A stretch of DNA of 60,944 bases from Rickettsiales bacterium (GCA_003963235.1 RXKF01000011.1:1-60944), one strand, 5' to 3'; shown: positions 1-10,843, counted from the first letter of the stretch. A program made the numbers and translations. The notes: generated by a model not told the origin, from the sequence alone.

Positions 1-254
1 TTACCATAGTTATATAATTTATTATATAACTATTCTACCACTATTCTTCCTTATTTCATACTCTTTTTATACTATTTTAGCTATATTATATCAATAATTT
101 GACTAAAATGTTGATTCAATGAAGATACATCTCGAATTCATAATCCGTATTATGGAAAGTGAGCAATGTACTCGGTATTTGTTCATCGTATTTCTGTGAC
201 TGTTTACTAAATAAATAAATGCTTGATAATATCGAGATAAAACCTTAGCCTTAT
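1..254. other. Intergenic edge with AT-rich inverted repeat
   Basis: No gene is visible. A perfect 12-bp inverted repeat with a 4-base loop lies at 6-33 (arms 6-17 and 22-33). It could be the terminator of a gene entering from the left, but no long T-run follows it. The rest is AT-rich sequence downstream of the minus-strand uspA gene, with nothing recognisable. Confidence 0.4.
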
Positions 255-683
255 TTAATCCCTGATCACCATAACAGAAATTGAAGAGTGACGAACAATT
301 TTTGATGCATTAGAACCAAGCATGTAATCCTTAAGCTGTTGCCTTACTGCTGAGATTATTATCAAATCACCGTTGACTTCTTCGGAATATTTTATTACTT
401 CATCATATATTGCACCTCTTCCTATGTGATAAATTACCTCAACATTGTCAGGAATATATTTTTCAACAATTTCTTCAAAAATCTTATTATATTTCTTTTT
501 TTGATCACTCATCCAATGACGTGGTAAATAATCTTCTACCATTTTCATGCCAAAATTTGGAATTATATGTACTAGATGAATTTTTGAACCAAAAGCATTC
601 ACAAAATTCAAAGCTGGAGGAAAAACTGATTTTAATGATTGTTTATCCGCTAAATCAATTGGAATAATAATATTTTTAAACAT
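255..683 (-). CDS. Universal stress protein, UspA family
   Basis: Single-domain 142-residue UspA-fold protein, the usual family length. The N-terminus (MFKNIIIPIDLAD) matches the first beta strand and its Asp. The C-terminus has the family pattern leading to a phosphate-binding loop (LGSNASKIVRHSSISVMVIRD), close to the G-2x-G-9x-G-S/T signature of ATP-binding members, although here it reads GSNASKIVRHSS. These are cytoplasmic proteins that bind nucleotides and modulate stress responses; some are linked to TRAP transporters (TeaD with TeaABC in Halomonas). It lies 29 bp downstream of a TAXI-type TRAP binding protein on the same strand, which makes a transport-linked role plausible but unproven. 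It starts at ATG 683. Confidence 0.85.
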   Translation of the reverse strand: MFKNIIIPIDLADKQSLKSVFPPALNFVNAFGSKIHLVHIIPNFGMKMVEDYLPRHWMSDQKKKYNKIFEEIVEKYIPDNVEVIYHIGRGAIYDEVIKYSEEVNGDLIIISAVRQQLKDYMLGSNASKIVRHSSISVMVIRD

Positions 684-712
684 ATATTTATTTTATTTAA
701 ATTTTTAAAATG

Positions 713-1636
713 CTATTTTTTAAATGTTGGTAACACAAATTCATTCATAAAATGATCATCGCTTAAATCATTTAATAATGGATCGGAACTTTTTAAATTT
801 TTTATTCTTACACTTACAAATTGAATAAAGTTTTCTACAATTTTTTTATCAACTGCCGCACCAGCAACAAATATTGAAGAAACAGCGACTGTCTCTTGAT
901 CTTCAGTAATGCCAGGATATTCACCTTTTTTTAGTATAACTTTACGAAAACCAGGATGGTTTTTTACTAATAAATCAATTTTATCACTGTCAATAGTAAC
1001 AAAATCAGATTCACATTTATGTGTAATCATATTAGTTAAAATATTTGGATGCCCGGTCATCATCATGACAGCATCAATCTTACCATCACAAAACTCTTTT
1101 GCATAATTTTCATGTAAAATTTCAATATCTTCAGGTTTATTTTTAAAATCATAATAGGCAGCCAAAGCTTCATATGCAACGCTACTATCTGAATTTGGTG
1201 GACCGTTTGAAATTTTCTTTCCGTCCAAATCACTAAACACCAAAATTTTATCCTTGTCTTTTACAATTACTGTAAAATATTCATCATGAAGATTTAATAG
1301 CTGATACATATCCTTAAAAGGCTTATATTTCTCAAAAATCCCCATACCATTATATGCATCAAGGGCTAAGTTTGATAAAGTAAAAGCAAAATCTATTTTA
1401 TTTTCCTGTAATAATTTTAAGTTCTCTAAAGAACCAGATGTTGGCACTACATCACATTTAATGCCATTATTCGATTTTGATATATAACGACATAATGTCA
1501 ACCCAATTGAATAATAACCATCAAGAAGACTGCCGCTACCTATTTTTATAACTCTTTCAGATGTGGCATAACCATGCTGACAAAATGAGCAAATTACTAT
1601 AATACTTAAAATAAATTTTTTAAAAAATTGACTCAT
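713..1636 (-). CDS. TAXI family TRAP transporter solute-binding protein
   Basis: 307-residue periplasmic binding protein of the TAXI (TRAP-associated extracytoplasmic immunogenic) type. Residues 1-24 form a signal peptide ending near CQHGYA. The mature start (IKIGSGSLLDGYYSIGLTLCRYI) is the family hallmark 'I-x-x-G-x-G-x-x-x-x-x-Y'. Later blocks (FTLSNLALDAYNG; GPPNSDSSVAYEALA) match the ligand-binding lobes. TAXI proteins deliver organic acids or amino acids to a fused DctQM permease. No such permease is next to it; the neighbours are a GltP-family symporter upstream and UspA downstream. Either the permease is elsewhere or this is an orphan. A separate DctPQM system is at 35.1-37.9 kb, but TAXI and DctP proteins are not normally interchangeable. 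Confidence 0.85.
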   Translation of the reverse strand: MSQFFKKFILSIIVICSFCQHGYATSERVIKIGSGSLLDGYYSIGLTLCRYISKSNNGIKCDVVPTSGSLENLKLLQENKIDFAFTLSNLALDAYNGMGIFEKYKPFKDMYQLLNLHDEYFTVIVKDKDKILVFSDLDGKKISNGPPNSDSSVAYEALAAYYDFKNKPEDIEILHENYAKEFCDGKIDAVMMMTGHPNILTNMITHKCESDFVTIDSDKIDLLVKNHPGFRKVILKKGEYPGITEDQETVAVSSIFVAGAAVDKKIVENFIQFVSVRIKNLKSSDPLLNDLSDDHFMNEFVLPTFKK

Positions 1637-1652
1637 AAATTAATACCACTCG

Positions 1653-2858
1653 CTATGAATTATACATTTCTTTATCAAGAGTTCCTTCGGAATTATCTAC
1701 CACCAATGTTATTGCAGCATCACCTGTTATATTAATGGTTGTGCTTAATAAATCAAGCACTCTATCAATGCCAACTAAAAAAGCTACTCCCTCAATTGGA
1801 AGTCCAACAGAACTAAGCATGATTGGAAGCATAATAATTAACGATCCTGGAATTCCTGCACCACCAATAGATCCAAGCGTTCCTGTTAATATAATAATAA
1901 TATAATCAGCAAAAGCCAAATCTATTCCCATAACTTGAGCAAAGAATATAGTGGAAAGGCCAAGCTTAATAGATAAACCGTTCATATTAATTGAAGCACC
2001 AATTGGTAACACAAATGATGTACTAGTTTCAGATACACCAAGTTTTTGCTGACATACTTGCATCGTAGTAGAAAGACTTGCTTTACTACTACCAGTAGAC
2101 ATCGCAATCATTTGATATTCAATGCTTTTTTTATAAAAAGGTATCGGCGACATGCGACAAAAAATTACTATAATCAAACCGTAAACAATATATTGCAATA
2201 TAAAAGCAAAAATAATTGCCTGCACCAATTTTCCAAGCGTAAAAATAATGTCAATCCCCTGCTCGCCAATAACCCATGCTGTTAAAGAAAAAGCAGCATA
2301 AGGCGATAATTGCACGATAACTGCAATCATTTTTAAAACTAACTTTGCTGCAGAGTGAATTAATTCTCTAATTGGATCAGCGCTAGATCCCAATGAATTA
2401 ATCATTATACCAGTAAATACCGAGAAAAATACTACTTGCAATACTCTTGCTTCTGCAACTGCTGTAAATATATTATCAGGAACAATTTCAATAAAAAAAT
2501 TAAGAAGACCAAAACTATGACTGCTACTAACTGTTTGTAACTCTTGTCCTAAATCTAATTTCACACCGGTACCTGGCTCTAGGAGATAGCCAACACCAAG
2601 ACCAAACATCACAGCTAAACAAGTAGTGCCTAAATATGCCACAATTGATTTTCTAGCAATTCTGCCGATTGAACCGGGATCTTTCATTCCAATGATTCCT
2701 GATACCAAACTAAAAAATAGTAGTGGCACGATAACCATTTTTATTAATCTTAAAAATACGGTGCCAACTGGTTTAACTACTTCCACATATTGTGGAAGAT
2801 ATCTGCCAAAAGCAACACCTAAAATTAGGCCTAAAAATACTTTTTGCCATAACTTCAT
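1653..2858 (-). CDS. Dicarboxylate/amino-acid:cation symporter (GltP/DctA family)
   Basis: 401-residue inner-membrane symporter, full length for the DAACS family, with eight TM helices plus two re-entrant hairpins. HP1 is visible as STGSSKASLSTTM, the TM7 motif as INMNG (usually NMDGT), HP2 as IGGAGIPGS, and TM8 as GIDRVLDLLSTTINITGD. The aspartates equivalent to GltPh D390, D394 and D405 and the asparagine N401 are present, but the residue equivalent to R397, which binds the side-chain carboxylate of Asp/Glu, is Ser. This argues against an acidic substrate and for a neutral amino acid or similar. The motif change NMDG to NMNG touches a sodium-site residue. I start at ATG 2858, six bases after GGGGAA, rather than at an upstream TTG (2864). 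Confidence 0.88.
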   Translation of the reverse strand: MKLWQKVFLGLILGVAFGRYLPQYVEVVKPVGTVFLRLIKMVIVPLLFFSLVSGIIGMKDPGSIGRIARKSIVAYLGTTCLAVMFGLGVGYLLEPGTGVKLDLGQELQTVSSSHSFGLLNFFIEIVPDNIFTAVAEARVLQVVFFSVFTGIMINSLGSSADPIRELIHSAAKLVLKMIAVIVQLSPYAAFSLTAWVIGEQGIDIIFTLGKLVQAIIFAFILQYIVYGLIIVIFCRMSPIPFYKKSIEYQMIAMSTGSSKASLSTTMQVCQQKLGVSETSTSFVLPIGASINMNGLSIKLGLSTIFFAQVMGIDLAFADYIIIILTGTLGSIGGAGIPGSLIIMLPIMLSSVGLPIEGVAFLVGIDRVLDLLSTTINITGDAAITLVVDNSEGTLDKEMYNS

Positions 2859-2907
2859 AAGCAATTCCCCATATATTGATCCTATAGCCTTAATTACAAC
2901 TTTTTTT

Positions 2908-3222
2908 TTATTTGCTATGAATCCAATTTATATATTCATTCAAACCATCAGTAATATCAAGCTTAATTATCTCTGGTATCTGATAATTATGATTAAGCTT
3001 GATTGATTCCTCAATATTTTTATAATTACTTGATTTTGCTTTGATCATCAAACGAAATTCGTTTTCTTTACAAGTTTTTTCATCGTAAATAAAAAAACTT
3101 ACCACTTTATCTACTTGAACGCAAGCAGCTAATTTACTTTGAGTTAAAATTGCGCTAATTAATTCGGCGATTTCTTCTTTATCTGTAGTTGTAATTATTA
3201 CACAACAATCTTTACTGTCCAA
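2908..3222 (-). CDS. cutA: Divalent-cation tolerance protein CutA
   Basis: 104-residue CutA1-family protein, a trimeric ferredoxin-like fold. It shows CVIITTTDKEE at the first strand, the signature SKLAACVQV, and the C-terminal YQIPEIIKLDI and YINWI that correspond to HPYQTPELLVLPV and YLSWL in E. coli CutA. It was linked genetically to copper tolerance; the biochemical role is unclear. The only sensible start is TTG at 3222, directly after the queD stop codon (TAATTG), so translation is probably coupled to queD. Confidence 0.85.
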   Translation of the reverse strand: MDSKDCCVIITTTDKEEIAELISAILTQSKLAACVQVDKVVSFFIYDEKTCKENEFRLMIKAKSSNYKNIEESIKLNHNYQIPEIIKLDITDGLNEYINWIHSK

Positions 3223-3642
3223 TTAATAAACCTCAACAAAAGCATTTGGAGTTTCATATAATTTTACTTTAATAATTTCGAATGGTTTCTTATTAAATAA
3301 TATAGGAATAATATCTTTTTTTAAATGTAGTGCAATATTTTCTGCAGTTGGGTTTGCTGCAAGATAATAAATTTTTTGCCCCGTACAATCACTTATTGAG
3401 TCACCAAGTTTTTTATCCTTATCATATAAAATAACAGTGTGATCAAAATTATCATCAATCCATTCTTTCATAATTTGCTTTAATTCAGCAAAATCAGCTA
3501 CCATGCCGAGCTCATTTAGCTCACTAGACTTAGCAGTAAGTTTGAGAACAAAACGATGCCCATGTAAAAATTTACATTTATTTTGATGACCAACAACTCT
3601 ATGAGCAGTGTCAAACTCAATTTTAACCGTAACTGCAATCAT
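3223..3642 (-). CDS. queD: 6-carboxy-5,6,7,8-tetrahydropterin synthase QueD
   Basis: 139-residue member of the PTPS/QueD family, which converts 7,8-dihydroneopterin triphosphate to 6-carboxytetrahydropterin in queuosine synthesis. It has the zinc-ligand histidines in FDTAHR and HGHRF, the nearby cysteine of CKFLHGH that is typical of QueD, FDHTVIL, and the motif ANPTAENIA followed by the C-terminal catalytic Glu in LYETPNAFVEVY. It sits 3 bp after atpC on the same strand and next to cutA, so it may be co-transcribed with the ATP synthase genes. No other queuosine gene is in the window. Confidence 0.9.
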   Translation of the reverse strand: MIAVTVKIEFDTAHRVVGHQNKCKFLHGHRFVLKLTAKSSELNELGMVADFAELKQIMKEWIDDNFDHTVILYDKDKKLGDSISDCTGQKIYYLAANPTAENIALHLKKDIIPILFNKKPFEIIKVKLYETPNAFVEVY

Positions 3643-3644
3643 GA

Positions 3645-4043
3645 TTATAAAAATTTTAGTAGTGCTTGATATTTCTCAAGTTTATCAAAAGTAATTTGAG
3701 CTTCTAAAGAATCTTTATCAATAATTTCTGATAATTTATTTTGCAATGAAGCAATATTATCTAAAACAATAGTTTTACTAAAATCATCAATATTAACTGC
3801 AAAATCACTTAAAATATTCAGCTCATTTTGATTAACTTGCGCAATCCCGCCATAAACAAAATATTTTATTTGCTTATCATTTGCAAAAATTGAAACAATA
3901 CCTATTTTTATATTAGAAATAAGTCTCACATGCCCTTTTAGCACTGTAAAATCTCCATCCTTGCCAGGAATACTGACCATAGTTGCGTCTGTTGACAAAG
4001 CAGTTTTAGACGGCAATATAATTTTAACTGAGAAATTCTCCAT
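3645..4043 (-). CDS. atpC: F1-ATPase epsilon subunit
   Basis: 132-residue epsilon chain of the central stalk. The N-terminal beta-sandwich is clear (KIILPSKTALSTDATMVSIPGKDGDFTVLKGH, with the family pattern of a P-G-x-x-G-D/E-x-x-V-L-x-x-H loop). The C-terminal helical hairpin, which inhibits ATP hydrolysis in many bacteria, is short and less conserved, as usual in this lineage. It is the last gene of the F1 operon, 9 bp after atpD, and is followed within 3 bp by queD. Confidence 0.9.
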   Translation of the reverse strand: MENFSVKIILPSKTALSTDATMVSIPGKDGDFTVLKGHVRLISNIKIGIVSIFANDKQIKYFVYGGIAQVNQNELNILSDFAVNIDDFSKTIVLDNIASLQNKLSEIIDKDSLEAQITFDKLEKYQALLKFL

Positions 4044-4052
4044 AATTAATAT

Positions 4053-5495
<1,443 letters not shown>

Positions 5496-5528
5496 TTAAT
5501 TTATTCAACTATTTTATCTTATTTTAAT

Positions 5529-6416
5529 TTATATTGCCTCAGCTCCAGAAATAATTTCAGTCAACTCAGTAGTAATAATAGCTTGTCTTGAACGATTTAA
5601 TTTTAACGTAAATTTATTAATTAATTCTTTGGCATTTTTTGTCGAATTATCCATAGCTGTCATTCGAGCACCCTCTTCACTTGCCCTGCTTTGTAGCAAC
5701 GCATAATTAATTTCACCATGAATATATAAATCAATAACGTCATGAACCAACCCTTCACCCTCATATTCATAATGAGTAACTTTATTAGAGTCTAATTGAG
5801 AACTAGAATCAGTCTCTTGATTTTGAGCAGGCAACATTTGCTCAACACTGACTAATTGAGTCATTGCATTGATAAATTTATTATAAAATATATCGCACGC
5901 CCCAACTTCTTCTTGCTGCACTAATGCAATTATTTTGTCCTTAACTTCTCTCGAAACACATTCATAATTACCGTGAGAGACATGATAATAGCCTATAATT
6001 TTATCAGCATAATCAATTCTTAAAGCATCTCTACCTTTTTTACCGATAATCAATAACTTAAAACTCTTACCTAATTTTTGAAAACTCTTAATTTCAGCTT
6101 TTGCTCTTTTTATAATATTTGAGTTAAAGCTTCCGCACAACCCTCTCTCAGATGTTATTACTACAAGTAAATGGGGTAATTTCTCCATATCATCATTGAA
6201 AAATTTACGATCATCACTTGGCAGATCCATTAAATTGCCACTATTAGAAATATCGTACATAACTTCTGCAAGCGCTTGAGAAAAATTATTCAAATTAAAA
6301 GCTTGATCCTTTATTTTGTTCAACTTTGCTGCAGAAACAACATGCATTGCTTTTGTAATTTTTTGAGTAGATTTAATAGTTTTTACTCTGTTTCTAAGCT
6401 GTTTTAAATTAGACAT
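5529..6416 (-). CDS. atpG: F1-ATPase gamma subunit
   Basis: 295-residue rotor subunit. The conserved N-terminal helix (LRNRVKTIKSTQKITKAMHVVSAAKL) and C-terminal helix (ASEEGARMTAMDNSTKNA, LNRSRQAIITTELTEIISGAEAI) form the coiled coil inside the alpha3beta3 ring, and the central domain begins with SERGLCGSFN. Length is normal. It lies 14 bp downstream of atpA in the usual alphaproteobacterial order. Confidence 0.96.
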   Translation of the reverse strand: MSNLKQLRNRVKTIKSTQKITKAMHVVSAAKLNKIKDQAFNLNNFSQALAEVMYDISNSGNLMDLPSDDRKFFNDDMEKLPHLLVVITSERGLCGSFNSNIIKRAKAEIKSFQKLGKSFKLLIIGKKGRDALRIDYADKIIGYYHVSHGNYECVSREVKDKIIALVQQEEVGACDIFYNKFINAMTQLVSVEQMLPAQNQETDSSSQLDSNKVTHYEYEGEGLVHDVIDLYIHGEINYALLQSRASEEGARMTAMDNSTKNAKELINKFTLKLNRSRQAIITTELTEIISGAEAI

Positions 6417-6429
6417 ATTTCCTTATTAA

Positions 6430-7965
6430 TTATTGCTCTAAAAACTCTTGAACAAAACTGGTCAAATACATTTTAAGCTTCTCTTCTGTATCAGGACTAA
6501 TCTGTTTTTCTACGCGTATCACAGCTAAAATATCCTCCCCCTTTAATCTAATATCATTAATTAATTTTTCTTCAAATAAGCGTACTTTTGAGACGTCAAT
6601 TTTTTGCAAATAATTATTAACTCCTGCATATAAACTAACCACCTGTTCTTCAACTTTAAATGGTGAATATTGAGACTGCTTGAGTAACTCAGTCAGCTTT
6701 GAACCATGCTTGATAAGTCTTAGCGTTGAAGCATCTAGATCTGATCCAAACTGAGAAAACGCTTGCATTTCCCTAAATTGAGCAAGCTCTAATTTCATTG
6801 AACCCGAAACTTTTTTAATTGCCTTAGTTTGCGCAGCAGAACCCACACGACTCACTGATATACCAACGTTAACTGCAGGTCTTATTCCTTTATAAAATAA
6901 TTCACTCTCTAAAAATATTTGCCCATCAGTAATTGAAATTACGTTTGTTGGAATATAAGCTGATACATCACCTGCTTGCGTTTCAATAATTGGCAAGGCG
7001 GTTAAAGAACCAGCACCTTTTGCATCAGAGAGTTTTGCCGCGCGCTCAAGAAGTCTTGAGTGTAAGTAAAAAACATCACCTGGATAAGCCTCACGCCCCG
7101 GTGGTCTTCTTAGTAATAACGAAATTTGACGATATGCAACAGCATGTTTGGTTAAATCATCATAAATGACTAAAGCATGCATTTTATTATCTCTAAAATA
7201 CTCACCAATAGAGCAACCAGTGTAAGGAGCCAAGAACTGCATTGGAGCTGGATCTGAGGCAGTGGCCGCAACAATTGTTGTATATTCCATTGCACCATTT
7301 TCTTCTAACTTTTTTGCAATTTGTGCAACTGTTGATCTTTTTTGACCAATAGCCACATATATGCAATATATTTTATCAGCATCATTACCAGTTAAATGTG
7401 CAGTTTTTTGATTAATAATTGTATCAATAGCAATAGCAGTTTTACCAGTCTGGCGATCACCAACAATCAACTCTCTTTGACCTCGACCAATTGGAATTAA
7501 TGCATCAATAGCTTTGATTCCGGTCTGCATTGGCTCATGCACACTTTTTCTATCAATAATTCCAGGAGCTTTAACCTCAATGTTTCGGCTATATTCTGTA
7601 ATAATTTCGCCCTTGCCATCGATTGGTCTTCCCAAAGAGTCCAGAACGCGACCAATCATAGCTGGCCCTACTGGTGTTTTTAAAATCTCCCCCGTACGTT
7701 TAACCTTATCTCCTTGTCTAACTAAACTATCATCTCCAATAATTACTACACCAACCATGTCATTTTCAAGATTTAGCGCTAGTCCTTTAATACCTGAATC
7801 AAACTCTACCATTTCTCCAGCTTGAACATTGTCGATGCCATATACTTTTGCAATGCCGTCACCTACAGTAATTACGTATCCAACTTCCTGTAATTCACTA
7901 CTAAGATCAACATTACCAATCTCACGTTCCAGAATTTCAGAAATTTCTGAAGGATTTAATACCAT
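6430..7965 (-). CDS. atpA: F1-ATPase alpha subunit
   Basis: 511-residue non-catalytic nucleotide-binding subunit, normal length. The P-loop is [11 protein letters not shown], the family signature is [14 protein letters not shown], and the arginine finger is in the same block (SRVGS). The N-terminal crown domain and C-terminal helical domain are complete. It lies 62 bp after atpH and is followed directly by atpG. Confidence 0.97.
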   Translation of the reverse strand: MVLNPSEISEILEREIGNVDLSSELQEVGYVITVGDGIAKVYGIDNVQAGEMVEFDSGIKGLALNLENDMVGVVIIGDDSLVRQGDKVKRTGEILKTPVGPAMIGRVLDSLGRPIDGKGEIITEYSRNIEVKAPGIIDRKSVHEPMQTGIKAIDALIPIGRGQRELIVGDRQTGKTAIAIDTIINQKTAHLTGNDADKIYCIYVAIGQKRSTVAQIAKKLEENGAMEYTTIVAATASDPAPMQFLAPYTGCSIGEYFRDNKMHALVIYDDLTKHAVAYRQISLLLRRPPGREAYPGDVFYLHSRLLERAAKLSDAKGAGSLTALPIIETQAGDVSAYIPTNVISITDGQIFLESELFYKGIRPAVNVGISVSRVGSAAQTKAIKKVSGSMKLELAQFREMQAFSQFGSDLDASTLRLIKHGSKLTELLKQSQYSPFKVEEQVVSLYAGVNNYLQKIDVSKVRLFEEKLINDIRLKGEDILAVIRVEKQISPDTEEKLKMYLTSFVQEFLEQ

Positions 7966-8027
7966 ATTTTAAACTCCAACTTTTTATAATTTATATATTT
8001 GCTAAGATTACCAGTCTATCTTAAACT

Positions 8028-8573
8028 TTAGTTATGTGTTATGATTTTTTCTATCTTATTTAAAGCTCCATAAATAGAAAAATCAATCAATTTACTGTCA
8101 TATTTTACAACAATGCCGCCCAAAAGTGATTTATTAATCTCTTGATTAATTTCCACTTTTGTATTCAAATTTTTCTCAAGGAAAATTTTTATTAAATCTA
8201 ATTCCTTTGACTCAAGATGCGATGTTGAAAATACTGTCGCTGCCTTAATACCCATTTGTTCTTTATATAAATGCTCTATTTCAGTTATAATATTTATTAA
8301 TAAATGCATTCTAGAATTTTTTACCAAAGTGAATAGAAAATATTTTGTTAAATCAGACAAATTATATTTTTGAATTATGGATTCAATAATCTTATTTTTT
8401 TGATTTTTATTGATAATTGGCGACAACATCACTTTTTTTAAATCATCGGAACTAGATAAACATACACCGAAGAATTTAATTTCTTCAATAATCTTCTCTT
8501 CATAAGATGTAATTTTTGCTTGAGCAAACAAAGAGTTCGCATAGTTTTTAATAATTTTTATCTCTAAAGACAT
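8028..8573 (-). CDS. atpH: F1-ATPase delta subunit
   Basis: 181-residue delta subunit of the peripheral stalk, which links the top of F1 to subunit b of F0. It starts with the family pattern IIKNYANSLFAQA and ends with the conserved segment INKSLLGGIVVKYDSKLIDFSIYGALNKI. It is first in the F1 operon. The F0 genes are not adjacent, which is standard in alphaproteobacteria. The ATG at 8573 is about 240 bp from the divergent ruvA. Confidence 0.92.
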   Translation of the reverse strand: MSLEIKIIKNYANSLFAQAKITSYEEKIIEEIKFFGVCLSSSDDLKKVMLSPIINKNQKNKIIESIIQKYNLSDLTKYFLFTLVKNSRMHLLINIITEIEHLYKEQMGIKAATVFSTSHLESKELDLIKIFLEKNLNTKVEINQEINKSLLGGIVVKYDSKLIDFSIYGALNKIEKIITHN

Positions 8574-8710
8574 ATGAATCTTACAATTACATTTAATGAA
8601 ATATAAGGTATTTTAATACATAAAAAATAAATTAGCAGTATTTTTTTGAGTAGTCACGATTATAATACAAAACTCAATCAATTGCTTTATATAATTTATA
8701 TTATTAGTGC

Positions 8711-8737
8711 TTGAAAAACCGCTTAAATAAATATAAT
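8711..8737 (+). promoter_or_regulatory. Possible promoter for ruvAB
   Basis: Within the 240-bp divergent gap between atpH and ruvA there is TTGAAA at 8711-8716 and a perfect TATAAT at 8732-8737. The gap is 15 bases (16 if CTTGAA is taken as the -35), slightly short. The start of transcription would be near 8744, giving a leader of about 70 bases. In DNA this AT-rich such matches also occur by chance. Confidence 0.3.
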
Positions 8738-8813
8738 AGCAGTTATATTCTGGTTGTCTATTTCTCTATAACAGATATTATATTTAATATGAATATATAA
8801 AATATAAAAATTA

Positions 8814-9419
8814 ATGATAGGCAAACTTAAAGGATTAGTTGACTCTGTTTACGACAGTCATTGTATAATTGATGTAAATGGCGTTGGTTATATGGTATTT
8901 TGCTCTGGCAAGACATTAAGCCAACTGATAGAAAATGAATTTATTGAATTATCAATTGAAACGCATGTTCGTGAGGATCACATTCATTTATATGGCTTTT
9001 GTAACTTAAACGAAAAGAATGCTTTTAATATATTGCAGTCAGTTAAAGGAGTTGGTACCAAAATGGCACTTGGTATTTTATCGCAATTAACACCAGAAGA
9101 TATTCAATTTGCTTTAAATATCGAAGATAAAAATACATTTATTAGCGTCTCTGGAGTTGGTAAGAAATTAGCAGAACGTATTATCACTGAGCTTAAAGAT
9201 AAACTCATTTCAACTAATTTACCTTCAACTCAAAACAAATCCAATGCTATGATGGCTCATAAAACAATTAATTCAATAGCAGACGATGCAATACTTGCTT
9301 TAACAAGCCTTGGTATTAATAAAGCAGAAGCTTATAATAGAGTAACTAATCTTTTAGCTCAAAATGAGGATATTTCTATTAATGAGCTAATTCGCTTAGC
9401 ATTAAAAAATAATATATAA
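8814..9419 (+). CDS. ruvA: Holliday junction DNA helicase subunit RuvA
   Basis: 201-residue junction-binding protein. The N-terminal OB domain begins MIGKLKGLVDSV with THVREDHIHLYGF, two helix-hairpin-helix motifs follow (VKGVGTKMAL and VSGVGKKLAERI), and the flexible C-terminal domain that contacts RuvB ends with NELIRLALKNNI. A RuvA tetramer clamps the four-way junction and loads RuvB. It is followed by ruvB after 14 bp; ruvC is not adjacent. Confidence 0.96.
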   Translation: MIGKLKGLVDSVYDSHCIIDVNGVGYMVFCSGKTLSQLIENEFIELSIETHVREDHIHLYGFCNLNEKNAFNILQSVKGVGTKMALGILSQLTPEDIQFALNIEDKNTFISVSGVGKKLAERIITELKDKLISTNLPSTQNKSNAMMAHKTINSIADDAILALTSLGINKAEAYNRVTNLLAQNEDISINELIRLALKNNI

Positions 9420-9433
9420 GGCTTTAAAATCAA

Positions 9434-10480
9434 ATGAAGACAGAAATTTTATCCGCAAAATCTTTTGAAATAGATGCTGATTCATCACTTAGACCGAATT
9501 TGCTTAATGAATTTGTTGGCCAAGAACATATCAAATCTAACTTAAGTGTTTTTATAAAAGCCGCACAAAATCGAAATGAATCCCTTGATCATACACTTTT
9601 TTATGGTCCTCCAGGTCTTGGCAAAACATCACTTGCGAACATTATTTCTAAAGAAATGGGAGTAAATTTTAAAGCAACATCTGGCCCTACTCTTTCAAAA
9701 GCTGCAGACCTTGCTGGGATACTAACTAATTTACAGCAAAATGATGTTTTATTCATCGATGAAATTCATCGCCTTAATACAAATATTGAAGAAATACTAT
9801 ATCCAGCAATGGAAGACTTCTTTCTAGACATTATAATTGGCGAAGGACCAGCCGCTCGTTCAGTGAGAATTGATCTACCACGCTTTACTTTAATTGGAGC
9901 CACCACTAGACTTGGTTTGATTAGCAATCCATTACGTGATCGCTTTGGTATTCCTCTGCGACTCAATTTTTATACTAATGCAGAACTGACTAAAGTTTTA
10001 AATCGTGCCGCTGTTCTTTTAAATACTCAAATTACTGCAGAGGGAGCTGAGGAAATTGCAAAAAGATCAAGGGGCACTCCACGAATAGCCCTTCGATTAC
10101 TTAAAAGAGTTCGAGATTTTGCTTCAGTTGAAAATAAATTACAAATTGATAGAGAAATTGCCGACACTGCATTGAATCGTTTAGAAGTAGATAAAGTTGG
10201 TCTTGATAGCAATGATTATCGCTACTTAAAGTTTATTGCAGAAAATTATAATGGTGGCCCTGTAGGCGTTGAAACTATTGCTGCTGCTTTATCAGAGCAA
10301 CGTGATGCAATTGAAGAAGCGGTTGAACCCTACCTTATACAAATTGGATTTCTTCAACGCACTCCAAGGGGTCGCGCTATTACAAATAGTGCGTTTACAC
10401 ATCTTGGACTGCCCATCCCTGCTGATACAAAATATACTCAAGGGAATATATTTGAGAATTTTACAGACGAAGAAAAATAA
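9434..10480 (+). CDS. ruvB: Holliday junction DNA helicase subunit RuvB
   Basis: 348-residue AAA+ motor for branch migration. Walker A is [11 protein letters not shown], Walker B is FIDEIHRL, sensor 1 is [10 protein letters not shown], the arginine finger is in NPLRDRFG, and the C-terminal winged helix is [12 protein letters not shown] to QRTPRGRA. Length and motifs are normal. It forms an operon with ruvA. Confidence 0.97.
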   Translation: MKTEILSAKSFEIDADSSLRPNLLNEFVGQEHIKSNLSVFIKAAQNRNESLDHTLFYGPPGLGKTSLANIISKEMGVNFKATSGPTLSKAADLAGILTNLQQNDVLFIDEIHRLNTNIEEILYPAMEDFFLDIIIGEGPAARSVRIDLPRFTLIGATTRLGLISNPLRDRFGIPLRLNFYTNAELTKVLNRAAVLLNTQITAEGAEEIAKRSRGTPRIALRLLKRVRDFASVENKLQIDREIADTALNRLEVDKVGLDSNDYRYLKFIAENYNGGPVGVETIAAALSEQRDAIEEAVEPYLIQIGFLQRTPRGRAITNSAFTHLGLPIPADTKYTQGNIFENFTDEEK

Positions 10481-10570
10481 CATTTTTTTAAAAAACATAT
10501 TTATTGTTGTATTTTTCTAAACCAATAGTTATAAATTAAACCGTTATTACAATAAACAATATTAACAATT

Positions 10571-10724
10571 ATGTTCAAATATTTTCTAATTTTAGTGTTA
10601 TGTTTCTTTACTTCATTCATTGCACTAGCGGAACCCTCGCCTTTTGCTATATACATGACGAATTAAGAAATCAATATTAGCACAACTAGATCTAGAAGCA
10701 AAAGAAAAGAAGAATAAAGATTAA
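10571..10724 (+). pseudogene. Decayed small secreted protein (putative)
   Basis: An ATG at 10571 opens a 31-codon frame that is a clean signal peptide (MFKYFLILVLCF then FIALA, followed by EPSPF) and stops at TAA 10664-10666. The +1 frame continues from about 10665 as a short, highly charged helix (KKSILAQLDLEAKEKKNKD) and stops at 10722-10724, inside the stem of the terminator. The simplest reading is one small exported protein of about 50 residues broken by a single frameshift near 10660. It could instead be a real 31-residue peptide or chance. No family is recognised. Confidence 0.35.
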
Positions 10725-10761
10725 CAGTTTATAAAAACAATTTTATAAACTGTTAATCTTT
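10716..10761. terminator. Strong bidirectional hairpin terminator
   Basis: A perfect 21-bp inverted repeat (arms 10716-10736 and 10741-10761) with the 4-base loop ACAA. The arms begin with AAAGATTAAC and end with GTTAATCTTT, so each strand has A-rich and T-rich flanks. It lies between the convergent ruvB side (plus) and mlaD operon (minus) and could stop both. Confidence 0.75.
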
Positions 10762-10843
10762 GGTTTCTTAAATGATTAATAACAAATCTGGCTAGATTTT
10801 TTACTGCTTGAGGATATATAGTAAATTAAGTTGAATTATTATA

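Noticed and set aside
410-667. Plus-strand frame opposite uspA (85 residues)
   Set aside because: It lies wholly inside the clear uspA gene on the other strand and has no family pattern. Similar opposite-strand frames in atpA, gltP, ruvB, glyA and others were left out for the same reason.
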